DNA of 42,404 nt from Bacillota bacterium (lineage in GTDB: Bacteria; Bacillota; Sulfobacillia; Thermaerobacterales; RSA17). Location of the stretch: assembly GCA_017577485.1 (NCBI GenBank), contig PKRI01000014.1, forward strand, positions 1 to 42,404. Reading direction: 5' to 3'. The notes beneath the pieces were generated by a model. It was not told where the DNA came from. It ran no database searches and worked only from the letters and a program-made list of their open reading frames with translations. Made by a program: the position numbers and the translations under genes. This document shows positions 7,769 to 16,812 of this stretch, in pieces. Positions within the stretch are counted from its first letter, which is position 1; each line of letters opens with the position of its first letter.

Positions 7769-9502
7769 GTGGCCCCGCCCTTGGTCGACCCCATCACCGC
7801 CGAGGTCATCCGCAGCCGGCTCCTGTCCGCCGCCGGCGAGATGATGCGGACCCTCAAGCGCACCGCCTACGACACCGTCGTCTACGAGATTCAGGACTTC
7901 GGCCTGGGGCTGTACGACCGCCAGTGCCGGCTGCTGGCCGAGGCGCCGGGCCTGGCGGTGTTCACCCGCAGCAACGACTATGCCCTGCGCAGGCTGGTGG
8001 ACCACCTGGGTGAGGAGAGCTTTGAGCCCGGCGATGTGGTCCTGCTCAATTACCCCTACTGGTCGGGCGCCCACATCCTGGACGTGCTGTCGGTTTCGCC
8101 CATCTACGCCGGGCCGTCGGGCGACCGCCTGGTAGGCTACACGGCCGCCAAAGTCCACTGGCTGGACCTGGGCCAGAAGGATCCCGGCTACTGCCTGGAC
8201 ACCACGGACCTCCACCAGGAAGGCCTCATCCTTCCCGGCGTCAAGATCTGCCGCCGGGGCCAGTGGAACCAGGAACTGGAGTCCATCATCCGCTTCAATT
8301 CACGGCTGCCCGACCGGGTCATCGGCAACCTCCACGCCCAGGTCGCCTGCCTGCGCGTGGGGGAGCAGCGGGTGCGGGAGATCGTCGACCGCTTCGGCCT
8401 CGACACCTTCCAGGAGGCGGTCCAGCAGATCCTGGACCACGGCGAGCGGGTGGCCCGCAGCCGCCTGGCGCAGCTGCCCAAGGGAACCTGGTCCGCCGAG
8501 GGCTGGGTGGACCACGACGGCATCGACCGCGACACCATGCTCAGGCTGAAGGTCACCGTCACCATCACCGACGACGCCTTCACCGTGGACCTGACCGGGT
8601 CCCACGACATGGTGCGCGGGCCCGTGAACCTGACCCTGGGCGACACCATGGGCGTGTCGGCCCTGGCCTTCAAGGGACTGACGACGCCCGACCTGCCGGC
8701 CAACGAGGGCCACTTCCGGCCCCTGCGGGTCATCGCGCCCGAGGGCACCCTGGTCCACGCCGTGCCGCCGGCGCCTACCTTCACCGCCTGGCCGTCGCTT
8801 TACATCCCCGAACTGATCATGCAGGCGCTGGCCGGGGCCATGCCCGACCGGATCCCGGCCTGCTCCGGCGGCGACATCTGCAGCGTGATGCTGCTGGGGA
8901 CCGATGCCCGCACCGGCCGCATGTGGCTGGAGGCCAACAACGACGGCGTGGGCTTCGGCGGCCACGCCGGCGGCGACGGCGAGAGCGGCATCATGCACCT
9001 GTCGGAACCCGGGTCCCGCAACAACCCGGTCGAGGTCATGGAGACCCGGGCGCCCATCCTGGTGGAACGGTACGCCCTGCGCACCGACTCCGGCGGTCCC
9101 GGACGCCACCGGGGCGGCCTGGGCGTGGAGCGGGTCTACCGCTTCCTCCAGCCGGGTCACGCGCTGGCCGTGGTGCTCAAGACGAAGACGCGGCCCTGGG
9201 GCCTGGCGGGTGGGCGCGAAGGCGCCCCCAACCAGGTGGTGCTGCGGGCCGGCACCGCCCGGGAGCAGGTGACCGGTATGGTCTACGAGGCCATGGAGGC
9301 CGGCGACACCATCACCAACCTCTCGGGTGGCGGCGGCGGTTGGGGCGATCCCTTCACCCGGGACCCGGAGAAGGTGCGGGACGACGTCCGCAGCGGGTAC
9401 GTATCGGTGGAGGCTGCTCGCCGGGACTACGGCGTGGCCGTGAATCCCGCCACCTTCGAGATCGACTGGGAAGAAACCCGGCGGCTGCGGGCCAGCCGCT
9501 GA
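7769..9502 (+). CDS. hyuB: Hydantoinase/oxoprolinase subunit B (HyuB family)
   Basis: A 577-residue HyuB/hydantoinase-B-type protein, the partner of HyuA in ATP-dependent opening of hydantoin, 5-oxoproline or related rings and in some carboxylases. Family landmarks are VDPITAEVIRSRLLSAAGEM at the N-terminus, GDVVLLNYPYWSG, ACLRVGEQRVREIV, RDTMLRLKV, a central PANEGHFRP, the glycine-rich GVGFGGHAGGDGESG, and NPVEVMETRAPI followed by SGGPGRHRGGLG near the C-terminus. Length and order look complete. GTG 7769 and TTG 7781 are both possible starts behind GGGAGAAAGG. Its partner hyuA lies 5 kb downstream, beyond the ABC transporter genes, and is broken, so this subunit may be orphaned unless a second hyuA exists elsewhere. 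Confidence 0.88.
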   Translation: MAPPLVDPITAEVIRSRLLSAAGEMMRTLKRTAYDTVVYEIQDFGLGLYDRQCRLLAEAPGLAVFTRSNDYALRRLVDHLGEESFEPGDVVLLNYPYWSGAHILDVLSVSPIYAGPSGDRLVGYTAAKVHWLDLGQKDPGYCLDTTDLHQEGLILPGVKICRRGQWNQELESIIRFNSRLPDRVIGNLHAQVACLRVGEQRVREIVDRFGLDTFQEAVQQILDHGERVARSRLAQLPKGTWSAEGWVDHDGIDRDTMLRLKVTVTITDDAFTVDLTGSHDMVRGPVNLTLGDTMGVSALAFKGLTTPDLPANEGHFRPLRVIAPEGTLVHAVPPAPTFTAWPSLYIPELIMQALAGAMPDRIPACSGGDICSVMLLGTDARTGRMWLEANNDGVGFGGHAGGDGESGIMHLSEPGSRNNPVEVMETRAPILVERYALRTDSGGPGRHRGGLGVERVYRFLQPGHALAVVLKTKTRPWGLAGGREGAPNQVVLRAGTAREQVTGMVYEAMEAGDTITNLSGGGGGWGDPFTRDPEKVRDDVRSGYVSVEAARRDYGVAVNPATFEIDWEETRRLRASR

Positions 9503-9523
9503 CCGGGGACGGCACGCCGGCTT

Positions 9524-9540
9524 TCGGTGACGGCGTCACC
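9524..9540. other. Palindrome between hyuB and the binding-protein gene
   Basis: CGGTGAC-GGC-GTCACCG is a perfect 7-bp inverted repeat with a 3-nt centre in the 143-nt gap downstream of hyuB and 105 nt before the next start. It could be an operator or a small 3' hairpin; there is no T-tract. Confidence 0.4.
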
Positions 9541-9645
9541 GGTTCCGGTCATCGCTTCCTGCCGGTTCCCGACAGGATGCGGCGGCGGCGGCGCGGAATT
9601 GTGCGTTGTTTCTGTCGATTCGTGTCGAACAAGTGGGGAAGGGGA

Positions 9646-11295
9646 ATGACTGTGCAGCACACAGGGCGCCGAGGCCTTGGCTTCATCGGGCGCTGGGGCA
9701 TCCTGCTGCTGGCGGCGGCGCTGCTGCTGGCAGCCTGCGGCGGCGGCGGGGGCGCCGGTGACGCAGGCGGCGGCAATGCCGGCGGTTCCGGCGGCTCCTC
9801 GTCCGGCCAGGCCGACGAGATCGACGTGGCCGTGAGCCTTCAGTACTCCGAGGTTATGGTCTTCTGGGATCCCAGCGACTCGTTCTCCAACGAGATCATG
9901 GCCATGCAGAACATGTACGAGACGCTGCTGCACTACGACCCGCTGGCCGACGACTTCAAGCCGGTGCTGGCCACCTCCTGGGACCGGTCCGAGGACGGCC
10001 TCACCTGGACCTTCCACCTGCGGCAGGGCGTGAAGTTCCACACCGGCAAGGAGATGACGTCGGCCGACGTCAAGGGATCCATCGAGCGCACCATCCAGCG
10101 GGGTCAGGGCGCCTCGTTCATCTGGGACCCGCTGGACCGCATCGAGACGCCCGACGACTATACCGTGGTCTTCCACCTCAAGTACCCGGCTCCCCTGGAC
10201 CTGATCGTGTCCGCCGGCTACTCGGCCTACATCTTTGATGTCGACGTGGCCGACGAGGAGTGGTTCAACGCGGGCAACGATGCGGGCACCGGGCCGTACA
10301 CGGTGGAGTCCTGGACACAGGGCGAGCAGCTGGTCCTCACCCGGTTCGACGATTACTGGGGCGGCTGGAATGATCCCCGGCAGTGGGACAAGGTGGTCTT
10401 CCGGATCGTGCCCGAGGCGGCCACCCGGCGCCAGCTGATGGAGACGGGCCAGGGCGACTTCACCTACGGCCTGCCCCCGGAGATGGTGGAGGCGCTGCGC
10501 TCCAACGCCAACCTGCAGGTGGTGGAGACGCCGTCGTTCCAGAACCTGCTGGGCATGCTGAACACCGAGAAGGCACCGCTTGACGACGTGCGGGTCCGGA
10601 AGGCGCTGGCCCACGCTTTCCCGTACCAGCAGGTGGTGGATCACGTCATGCAGGGCACGGCCCGCCCGGCCCGGGGGCCCATTCCCTACGGCATGTGGGG
10701 CCACGGCGAGGACCTGCCCCAGCCCGGCTATGACCTGGACGAAGCCCGGCGGCTGCTGGCCGAGGCCGGGTATCCCGACGGCGGCTTCAGCCTGGTCCTG
10801 ACCTACACCGCCGGTGACGAGGTGGAGCGCCGCGCCGCCGAACTGTACCAGGTGGAACTGGCGTCGCTGGGCATCGACCTGGAGATCCGGGCCATGCCCT
10901 GGGAGCAGCAGTGGGACCTGGCCCGGTCGCCGGACCCCCAGCAGCGGCAGGACATCCTGCTGTTCTACTGGTGGCCCGACCTGGTGCATCCCCAGTCGTG
11001 GCTGGATGCGCTGTTCAAGAGCCAGGACGAGATCCTCTTCAACCTGAGCTACTACAGCAATCCCGAGTACGACGCGCTGGTGGAGCGTGGGGTCGCAGAG
11101 GCGGGCCTCGACCGCGAGCAGGCCGCGGCGACCTTCATCGAGGCGCAGCGGCTCCTGCTGGAGGACGCGGCGGCGCTGTTCATCTTCGACCAGAAGTACG
11201 TGCGGGTGACCAGCAACCGCCTGGGCGGGTACGCGGACAACCCGGCCTACCCGCACGTGGTGCGGTGGTACGAGACGTACAACGCCGCCCGCTGA
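9646..11295 (+). CDS. Family 5 ABC substrate-binding lipoprotein
   Basis: A 549-residue extracytoplasmic solute-binding protein of the peptide/nickel (DppA/OppA) type. It has a lipoprotein signal: a basic N-region, a hydrophobic stretch GILLLAAALLLAAC with the lipobox cysteine, and then a Gly/Ser-rich tether. The mature domain has family landmarks including YETLLHYDP, PVLATSWDRSEDGLTWTFHL, GVKFHTGKEMTSADVK, GTGPYTVESW, and DVRVRKALAHA followed by YGMW and LLAEAGYPDGGF. ATG 9646 is taken as the start; GTG 9652 is better spaced from GGGGAAGGGG. Two permease genes follow. Being embedded among hyuB, DUF917 and hyuA, it may bring in a hydantoin-, peptide- or glutathione-like substrate, but the ligand is not visible. 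Confidence 0.9.
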   Translation: MTVQHTGRRGLGFIGRWGILLLAAALLLAACGGGGGAGDAGGGNAGGSGGSSSGQADEIDVAVSLQYSEVMVFWDPSDSFSNEIMAMQNMYETLLHYDPLADDFKPVLATSWDRSEDGLTWTFHLRQGVKFHTGKEMTSADVKGSIERTIQRGQGASFIWDPLDRIETPDDYTVVFHLKYPAPLDLIVSAGYSAYIFDVDVADEEWFNAGNDAGTGPYTVESWTQGEQLVLTRFDDYWGGWNDPRQWDKVVFRIVPEAATRRQLMETGQGDFTYGLPPEMVEALRSNANLQVVETPSFQNLLGMLNTEKAPLDDVRVRKALAHAFPYQQVVDHVMQGTARPARGPIPYGMWGHGEDLPQPGYDLDEARRLLAEAGYPDGGFSLVLTYTAGDEVERRAAELYQVELASLGIDLEIRAMPWEQQWDLARSPDPQQRQDILLFYWWPDLVHPQSWLDALFKSQDEILFNLSYYSNPEYDALVERGVAEAGLDREQAAATFIEAQRLLLEDAAALFIFDQKYVRVTSNRLGGYADNPAYPHVVRWYETYNAAR

Positions 11296-11304
11296 CGCGT
11301 TTCC

Positions 11305-11330
11305 GGGCGGCACCGGCCGGTGCCGCGCCC
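11305..11330. other. Intercistronic hairpin between binding protein and permease
   Basis: A near-perfect palindrome centred on GGCACCGGCCGGTGCC, extended by GGGC and GCCC at its ends, lies in the 51-nt gap. It has no T-tract. Such hairpins often protect the upstream binding-protein message and lower downstream expression. Confidence 0.55.
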
Positions 11331-11346
11331 GTCGGGAGGGCATGGG

Positions 11347-12363
11347 TTGCGGGCCTTCATCATCAGGCGGCTCTTCCTGTCGGCGGTGGCCGTGCTGGGG
11401 GTGGCCGTCATCACCTTCGTGGTGGCGCGGCTGGTCCCGGCCGATCCCGCCGCCCGCTGGGTGGGTCCCCACGCCACGGCGGAGCAGATCGCCCGGGCAC
11501 GGGTGGAGTTGGGACTGGACCAGCCCCTGTGGCGGCAGTTGATCACCCACATGGCCGCCCTGGCCGTGGGTGACTGGGGCCGTTCCATCATCACCCACCA
11601 ACCGGTGATCCGCGACATCGCCGCCCACCTGCCCACCTCGCTGGTGCTGGTGGCGGCCGGCACCCTGCTGGCCGTGGCGCTGGGCATCCCGCTGGGGGTG
11701 GTCAGCGCCGCGGCCCGCAACCGCTGGCCCGACCACCTCAGCCGGGCGCTGGCCATCGGGCTGGTGTCCATCCCGACCTTCTGGCTGGCCATGATCCTGC
11801 AGTTGTGGCTGGGCCAGGGGGCGGGGCTGCTGCCCATCGCCGGGCAGGTGGACACGGTGCTGAGCCTGCTGTCGCCCGTCCCCCGGGTGACGGGGGCGCT
11901 GGTGGTGGACAGCCTGCTGGCGGGCCGCTTCGACGTGTTCCGCAGCGCCCTGGCCCACCTGGTGATGCCGGCGCTGACGGTGGCGGCATACCCGCTGGGC
12001 CTCATCACCCGCATGGTCCGGTCGTCGATGATGGAGGTCCTGTCGGAGGACTACGTGCGCACCGCCCGGGCCTACGGGGTGGCCGAGCGCCGCATCCTCT
12101 ACCGGCACGCCCTGCGCAACGCCATGGGGCCCACGCTGACGGTCATCGCCCTGAGCCTGGGCTACGCCCTGACCGGCACGTTCCTGGTGGAAGCGGTGTT
12201 CGCCTGGCCGGGGCTGGGCCGGTACGCGGCCAATGCCGTGATCGGCGGCGACTTCCCGGCCATCGTGGGCGTCACCGTCGTGGTGGCCCTGGCCTACGTC
12301 CTGCTCAATCTCGTGGTCGACCTGGCCCAGGCGGCCCTGGACCCGCGGGTGCGCTATGACTAG
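11347..12363 (+). CDS. ABC permease, DppB type
   Basis: Inner-membrane subunit of the peptide/nickel-type ABC importer (338 residues), with about six membrane segments. It has the typical N-terminus (FIIRRLFLSAVAVLGVAVITF), periplasmic loop GLDQPLWRQLITH, and the EAA-type coupling loop with EDYVRTARAYGVAERRILYRHALRN, then the C-terminal VEAVFAWPGLGRYA. TTG 11347 is chosen as start because GGGAGGG ends 7 nt upstream; an ATG at 11342 is out of frame. It pairs with the next gene, which starts inside its stop region. No ATPase subunit is encoded in this window. Confidence 0.9.
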   Translation: MRAFIIRRLFLSAVAVLGVAVITFVVARLVPADPAARWVGPHATAEQIARARVELGLDQPLWRQLITHMAALAVGDWGRSIITHQPVIRDIAAHLPTSLVLVAAGTLLAVALGIPLGVVSAAARNRWPDHLSRALAIGLVSIPTFWLAMILQLWLGQGAGLLPIAGQVDTVLSLLSPVPRVTGALVVDSLLAGRFDVFRSALAHLVMPALTVAAYPLGLITRMVRSSMMEVLSEDYVRTARAYGVAERRILYRHALRNAMGPTLTVIALSLGYALTGTFLVEAVFAWPGLGRYAANAVIGGDFPAIVGVTVVVALAYVLLNLVVDLAQAALDPRVRYD

Positions 12364-13216
12364 GAGCATGACCGTGTTCCGCCGGCTGCTGCGCAATCCC
12401 CTCAGCGCCTTCGGGCTGGTGGTCATCGCCCTGCTGGTGCTGTTGGCGGTGCTGGCACCGGTGCTGGCTCCTTACCCCGAGGACGCCGTGGGGGCCACGG
12501 TGCGGCCCGAGCGGCAGTTCGAGCCGCCCAGCGGCGAGTTCTGGTTCGGTACGGACGACCTGGGCCGCGACCTGTTCAGCCGCGTCCTGTTCGGGGCTCG
12601 CATCTCGCTGGTGGCCGGGTGCATGACCATCGGCCTGGCCCTGCTGATCGGCGTGCCCCTGGGGCTGGCGGCCGGGTACGCCGGCGGGCTGGTGGACGAG
12701 ATCATCATGCGGGTCACCGACATCATGCTGAGCTTCCCGCCGCTGCTGCTGGCGGTGGCGCTGGCGGCAGCCTTCGGCCCCAGCCTGACCAATGCCGTGC
12801 TGGCCACCGGGCTGGCCTGGTGGCCCTGGTACACCCGCATCATCCGCAGCGCCGCCGCCGGGATCCGCAGCCGCGAGTATGTGGAGGCCGCCAGGGCCGC
12901 GGGGGCGGGACACGCGACCATCATGGGCCGCCACATCCTGCCCAACGCGCTGCCGCCCGTGCTGGTGCAGGCGTCCATGGACTTCGGCTCGGTGGTGCTG
13001 ACCACGGCGGCCCTGGGCTTCCTGGGTCTCGGCGCCCAGGCGCCCCAGCCCGAATGGGGCCTGATGGTAGCCATCGGCCGCAACTACTTCCTGACCCATC
13101 CGTGGGTCGTGGTGTTTCCGGGGCTCGGCATCCTGATCACCGTGATGGCTTTCAATTTCCTGGGCGACGGCCTGCGCGAGGTGCTGGACCCGCGCCTGGG
13201 CCGTGCCCGCCGCTAG
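12356..13216 (+). CDS. ABC permease, DppC type
   Basis: Second permease of the same importer (286 residues), with the family N-terminus FRRLLRNPLSAFGLVVIALLVLLAVLAP. It then has FGTDDLGRDLFSRVLFGARISL and the coupling loop REYVEAARAAGAGHATIMGRHILPN, and ends in LDPRL. ATG 12356 overlaps the previous stop by 8 nt; ATG 12368 is an alternative. It is followed after 34 nt by the DUF917 gene rather than the DppD and DppF ATPases usually found here. The importer must therefore borrow ATPases from elsewhere in the genome or be incomplete. Confidence 0.9.
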   Translation: MTRSMTVFRRLLRNPLSAFGLVVIALLVLLAVLAPVLAPYPEDAVGATVRPERQFEPPSGEFWFGTDDLGRDLFSRVLFGARISLVAGCMTIGLALLIGVPLGLAAGYAGGLVDEIIMRVTDIMLSFPPLLLAVALAAAFGPSLTNAVLATGLAWWPWYTRIIRSAAAGIRSREYVEAARAAGAGHATIMGRHILPNALPPVLVQASMDFGSVVLTTAALGFLGLGAQAPQPEWGLMVAIGRNYFLTHPWVVVFPGLGILITVMAFNFLGDGLREVLDPRLGRARR

Positions 13217-13250
13217 ACACCGCTGGAGTCAGGAGACGGAGGTAGGCCCG

Positions 13251-14438
13251 GTGGAGTGGCTGGTCACCGAAGCGGACGTCGACGCCATCGCCCTGGGGGC
13301 GGGCGTGCTGGGCACTGGAGGAGGGGGAAACCCCTACCTGGGCCGGCTGCACCTGCTGCAGCACCTGCGGCTCGGCGCAGCGGTCCGCATCATCCCGGCG
13401 GATGCCGTCGACGACGACGCCCTGGGCTGCGCCGTGGGCGGCATGGGCGCCCCCACGGTGGGCATCGAGAAACTTCCCACCAAGCACCAGATGGTCGGGG
13501 CGGTCAGGGCCCTGGAGGCCCACGCGGGCCGGCCCTTCAGCTTCCTGGCCTGCGGTGAGATCGGCGGCGCCAACAGCCTGCAGCCCCTGATCGCCGCGGC
13601 CCAGACGGGCCTGCCCGTGGTGGACGGCGATCCCATGGGCCGCGCCTTCCCCGAACTGCAGATGGACACCTTCATGATCGGCGGCGTGAGCCCCGCGCCC
13701 CTGTCGCTGCGGGACGCCCACGGCAACACGGTGGTGGTCACGGAGCTGGTGGATGCCTTCTGGGCCGAGCGCATCGGGCGGGCGATCACCATCGCCATGG
13801 GCGGCAGCGCCGCTCTCGGCCTGCCGCTCCTGACGGGGGCCCAGGTGAAGCAGCACATCATCCGCGGCACCTACACGTTGGCCCGCCGCCTGGGCCGGGC
13901 CGTGCTGGAGGCCGACCGCCGCGGCCTGCACCCGGTGGAGTCGCTGCTGCGGGAGTCCGGGGGCCTCCTGCTGTTCGTGGGCAAGGTGGTGGACGTGGAC
14001 CGGCGCACCACCGGCGGCTTCGCCCGGGGGTCGCTGCGGCTGGAGGCGGTGTCCCACGACCTGGCGGGGGCGCCGGCGGCCGGAGCACGACAGCCGGCGG
14101 GCGAGTCCCCGGTTTCCCGCGCTCACGAAGGGTCCACCGGGGGCCGGCAGTGCGAGATCGAGTTCCAGAACGAGTTCCTGATCGCCCGGGTGGATGGGCG
14201 GGTGGTGGCCACGACACCGGACCTGATCTGCATCGTCGACGCCGAAACGGCCCGCCCGGTGGGCACCGAGATGCTGCGCTACGGCCTGCGGCTGGCCGTC
14301 ATCGGCATCGGGGCGCCGCCCCAGTTGAAGACGCCCCGGGCGCTGGCGGTGGTGGGACCCCGGGCCTTCGGCTACGACCTGGACTTCCAGCCGCTGGCCG
14401 CAGCCTGGCCCGGCACCCAACCGGAGGTGGCGGGCTGA
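13251..14438 (+). CDS. DUF917 (hydantoinase-associated) protein
   Basis: A 395-residue DUF917-family protein, a family that regularly neighbours HyuA/HyuB and includes S-methyl-thiohydantoin desulfurase-type domains. Landmarks are the N-terminal ALGAGVLGTGGGGNPY, VGGMGAPTVGIEK, CGEIGGANSLQPL, LPVVDGDPMGRAFPE and the C-terminal PDLICIVDAETARPV. GTG 13251 has GGAGACGGAGG upstream at 13232-13242. A low-complexity insertion of about 25 residues (AGAPAAGARQPAGES and onward) interrupts the region before IEFQNEFLIA. The stop overlaps the hyuA start by 1 nt (TGATG), so the two were built to be translated together. Role inferred: ring-opening or metabolite activation together with HyuA/B. Confidence 0.8.
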   Translation: MEWLVTEADVDAIALGAGVLGTGGGGNPYLGRLHLLQHLRLGAAVRIIPADAVDDDALGCAVGGMGAPTVGIEKLPTKHQMVGAVRALEAHAGRPFSFLACGEIGGANSLQPLIAAAQTGLPVVDGDPMGRAFPELQMDTFMIGGVSPAPLSLRDAHGNTVVVTELVDAFWAERIGRAITIAMGGSAALGLPLLTGAQVKQHIIRGTYTLARRLGRAVLEADRRGLHPVESLLRESGGLLLFVGKVVDVDRRTTGGFARGSLRLEAVSHDLAGAPAAGARQPAGESPVSRAHEGSTGGRQCEIEFQNEFLIARVDGRVVATTPDLICIVDAETARPVGTEMLRYGLRLAVIGIGAPPQLKTPRALAVVGPRAFGYDLDFQPLAAAWPGTQPEVAG

Positions 14439-15875
14439 TGCTGCGGGTCGGCATCGACGTGGGCGGCACCAACACCGACGCGGTCCTCATGGAAGGGGAC
14501 CGGGTGGTGGCCAAGGTGAAGGTGCCGGGGACCGACGACCTGAAAGGAGCTGGCGCCGGCGGCGGCGGTGCGGCTGGGGCTGCCGGCCGGCGACGCGCTG
14601 CCACCCATGGTGGACTGGCCCGCCGACCTGCGGGAGGCCGTGGGCGACGCCGCCTGGATGGTCCACGGCGGGCGGGAGTTCGACGGTCGTCCCCTGAGCC
14701 CGCTGGATCCCGAGGAGATCCGGCAGGTGGCGCGGCAGATCGGTCAGCGGGGCATCCGGGCTGTGGCCCTGTCGTCGGTCTTCGCCCCGGTGCACGCAGG
14801 CGATGAGGAGCAGGCCGCCGCCATCATCCGGCAGGTGCTGTCGGACGCGGACATCACCCTGTCCAGCGAGATCGGCCGCATGGGACTGCTGGAGCGGGAG
14901 AACGCCGGCGTCCTCAACGCGGCCCTGCGGCCCCTGGCCGCCCGCACCATCCGGGCCTTCCGGCGGGCCCTGGAAGGACGCGGCGTCGGCGCCCGCCTGT
15001 ATCTGACCCAGAACGACGGCACCCTGATGAAGGCCGAGTTCGCCGAGCGCTACCCGGTGCTCACCTTCGCCTCGGGTCCTACGAACTCGATGCGGGGCGC
15101 GGCCTACCTTTCCGGGCTGCGGGACGGGATCGTGGTGGACATCGGCGGCACGTCCACCGACGTGGGCGCCCTGGTCCAGGGCTTCCCTCGGGAGGCGTCG
15201 GCGGCGGTGGAGGTGGGCGGCGTCCGCACCAACTTCCGCATGCCCGATATCTGGTCCGTGGCCCTGGGGGGCGGTACCGTCCTGCGCGCGGACCCGCCGG
15301 CGGTGGGACCCGCCAGCGTCGGCCGCCGCATCACCCGCGAGGCGCTGGTCTTCGGCGGGAAGACCCTGACGGCCACCGACATCGCCGTAGCCGCCGGCTG
15401 CGCCCGGGTGGGCGATCAGGAGCGGGTCCGGCACCTGCCGCCCGACCTGGTCGAGGCCTTCGTGGACCGCATGCACCGCATGGTGGAGGAAGCGGTGGAC
15501 CGGATGAAGACCTCCGCGGGCCCGGTCCCGGTGATCCTGGTCGGCGGGGGCTCGATCCTGATCCACCGGCCGCTCAGGGGGGTGTCGCGCGTGGTCCGGC
15601 CCCCGCACCATGAGGTGGCCAACGCGGTGGGGGCGGCCATCGCCCAGATCTCGGGTACGGTGGACCGGGTCTACAACCTGGAGGAGATGAGCCGCAGCGA
15701 GGCCCTGGAGCACGCGCGCCGCGAGGCGGTGGAGCGGGCGGTGGCGGCCGGCGCCCGGCGGGAGACGGTGGAGGTCGTCGACGTGGAGGACGTCCCCCTG
15801 GCCTACCTGCCGTCCAACGCCCTGCGGGTGCGGGTCAAGGCGGTAGGGGAACTGGACCTGGGCGCCGCCCGGTGA
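14438..15875 (+). pseudogene. hyuA: hyuA (hydantoinase/oxoprolinase subunit A), broken by deletion and frameshift
   Basis: HyuA is an ATP-binding, actin-like-fold subunit that acts with HyuB. The N-terminus starts at ATG 14438 (VGIDVGGTNTDAVL, the first phosphate loop) and runs to about TDDLK at 14545. Homology then resumes in the +1 frame from about 14544 (ELAPAAAVRLGLPAGDALPP) and is intact to the stop, with GREFDGRP, GLLERENA, VVDIGGTSTDVG, VALGGGTVLR and VPVILVGGGSILI. In normal HyuA roughly 35-45 residues lie between these blocks, including the conserved GTTHFTNA segment; they are absent here. So this is not a one-base slip but a loss of roughly 110-120 nt that also changes frame. Either the gene is inactivated or the assembly lost a GC-rich stretch. 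The longest uninterrupted piece is 14568-15875. Confidence 0.8.
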
Positions 15876-15945
15876 CCGCCTCGGATGGCTTATCCTATGG
15901 TGTCGGGGGGCCCGGCACCCATGGGCCCGGCAGGGAGGTACGCTG

Positions 15946-16812
15946 ATGCGACCCCGACGCAGCCTGCTCTTCGTGCCAGCCGACCGTCCCGACCGCGTCC
16001 GCAAGGCGGCGGGGCTGCCCACCGACGCTGTCATCATCGACCTGGAGGACGGCGTGGACCTCAGCCGCAAGGACGAGGCGCGCCGCCTGGCGGCCCAGGC
16101 CCTGGCCGAGGTGGACTTCGGGTCCCGTGAGGTGATCCTCCGCACCAACAGCCCGGGTTCACCGTTCTTTGCCGCCGATCTGGAGGCGCTGCTGGCGTTC
16201 CCGCGGCTGCCCGACACGGTGATGATTCCCAAAGTGGAGCGTCCCGAGGACCTGGAGGCCATCGCGGCCCGGCTGGACCAACGGGGGATCGCCTGCGGGC
16301 TGATCCCCTGCGTGGAAAGCGCCCGGGCCGTCCTGGACGCCCCGGCCATCGCCCGGGCCGGCGGCCGCAACACCGGCCTGATGTTCGGGGGGTACGATTT
16401 CTCGGCGGACATCGGCGCCGCCAATGAGTGGGAGCCCCAACTCTACGCCCGCAGCCGGGTGGTGCTGGCGGCGGCGGCCGCGGGCATCGATCCCATCGAC
16501 ACCCCCTACGGGGACTTCAGCGACCCCGAAGGGCTGGCCGAATGGTGCCGGAAGTCGCGGCGCCTGGGCTTCGTGGGCAAGTGCGCCATCCACCCGTCGC
16601 AGCTGGAGATCATCAACGCGGCCTACGCGCCGACGCCGGAGGAACTCCAGTGGGCCCAGCGGGTGGTGGCCGCGGCGGAACAGCAGGGGTACGGCGCCAT
16701 CAACCTGGACGGCCGCATGGTGGACATGGCCGTGGTGCGGGTGGCCCAGCGCATCGTGGCCGTCGCCCGGCGTACCGGCATGCTGCCGGGCGACCCCACA
16801 CGCGAGGGATGA
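15946..16812 (+). CDS. CitE/HpcH-type acyl-CoA lyase
   Basis: A 288-residue HpcH/HpaI aldolase/citrate lyase beta superfamily protein, a TIM barrel that cleaves or hydrolyses malyl-CoA, citramalyl-CoA or similar thioesters in a Mg-dependent way. Landmarks are RRSLLFVPADRPDRVRKA, VIIDLEDGVDLSRKDEAR with metal- and phosphate-binding acids, RTNSPGSPFF, MIPKVERPEDL, CVESARAVL, LMFGGYDFSADIGA, IDTPYGDFSD and GKCAIHPSQLEIIN. The start ATG follows GGGAGG. It lies 70 nt after hyuA and may be the last gene of the hydantoinase-like operon. A second acyl-CoA lyase of a different fold family is found at 26895. Substrate not assignable from sequence. Confidence 0.87.
   Translation: MRPRRSLLFVPADRPDRVRKAAGLPTDAVIIDLEDGVDLSRKDEARRLAAQALAEVDFGSREVILRTNSPGSPFFAADLEALLAFPRLPDTVMIPKVERPEDLEAIAARLDQRGIACGLIPCVESARAVLDAPAIARAGGRNTGLMFGGYDFSADIGAANEWEPQLYARSRVVLAAAAAGIDPIDTPYGDFSDPEGLAEWCRKSRRLGFVGKCAIHPSQLEIINAAYAPTPEELQWAQRVVAAAEQQGYGAINLDGRMVDMAVVRVAQRIVAVARRTGMLPGDPTREG

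Noticed and set aside
8263..9645. A very long open frame (8263-11295) that would fuse about 460 extra residues to the binding lipoprotein
   Set aside because: Its first part is the shifted frame of hyuB, rich in Arg, Pro and Gly. The lipoprotein signal and a ribosome binding site mark the true start at 9646 or 9652.
14530..14570. Programmed +1 frameshift in hyuA, suggested by an out-of-frame TGA and the AAGGAG sequence
   Set aside because: A frameshift would restore frame but not the 35-45 missing residues with the conserved GTTHFTNA segment, so deletion is the better explanation.
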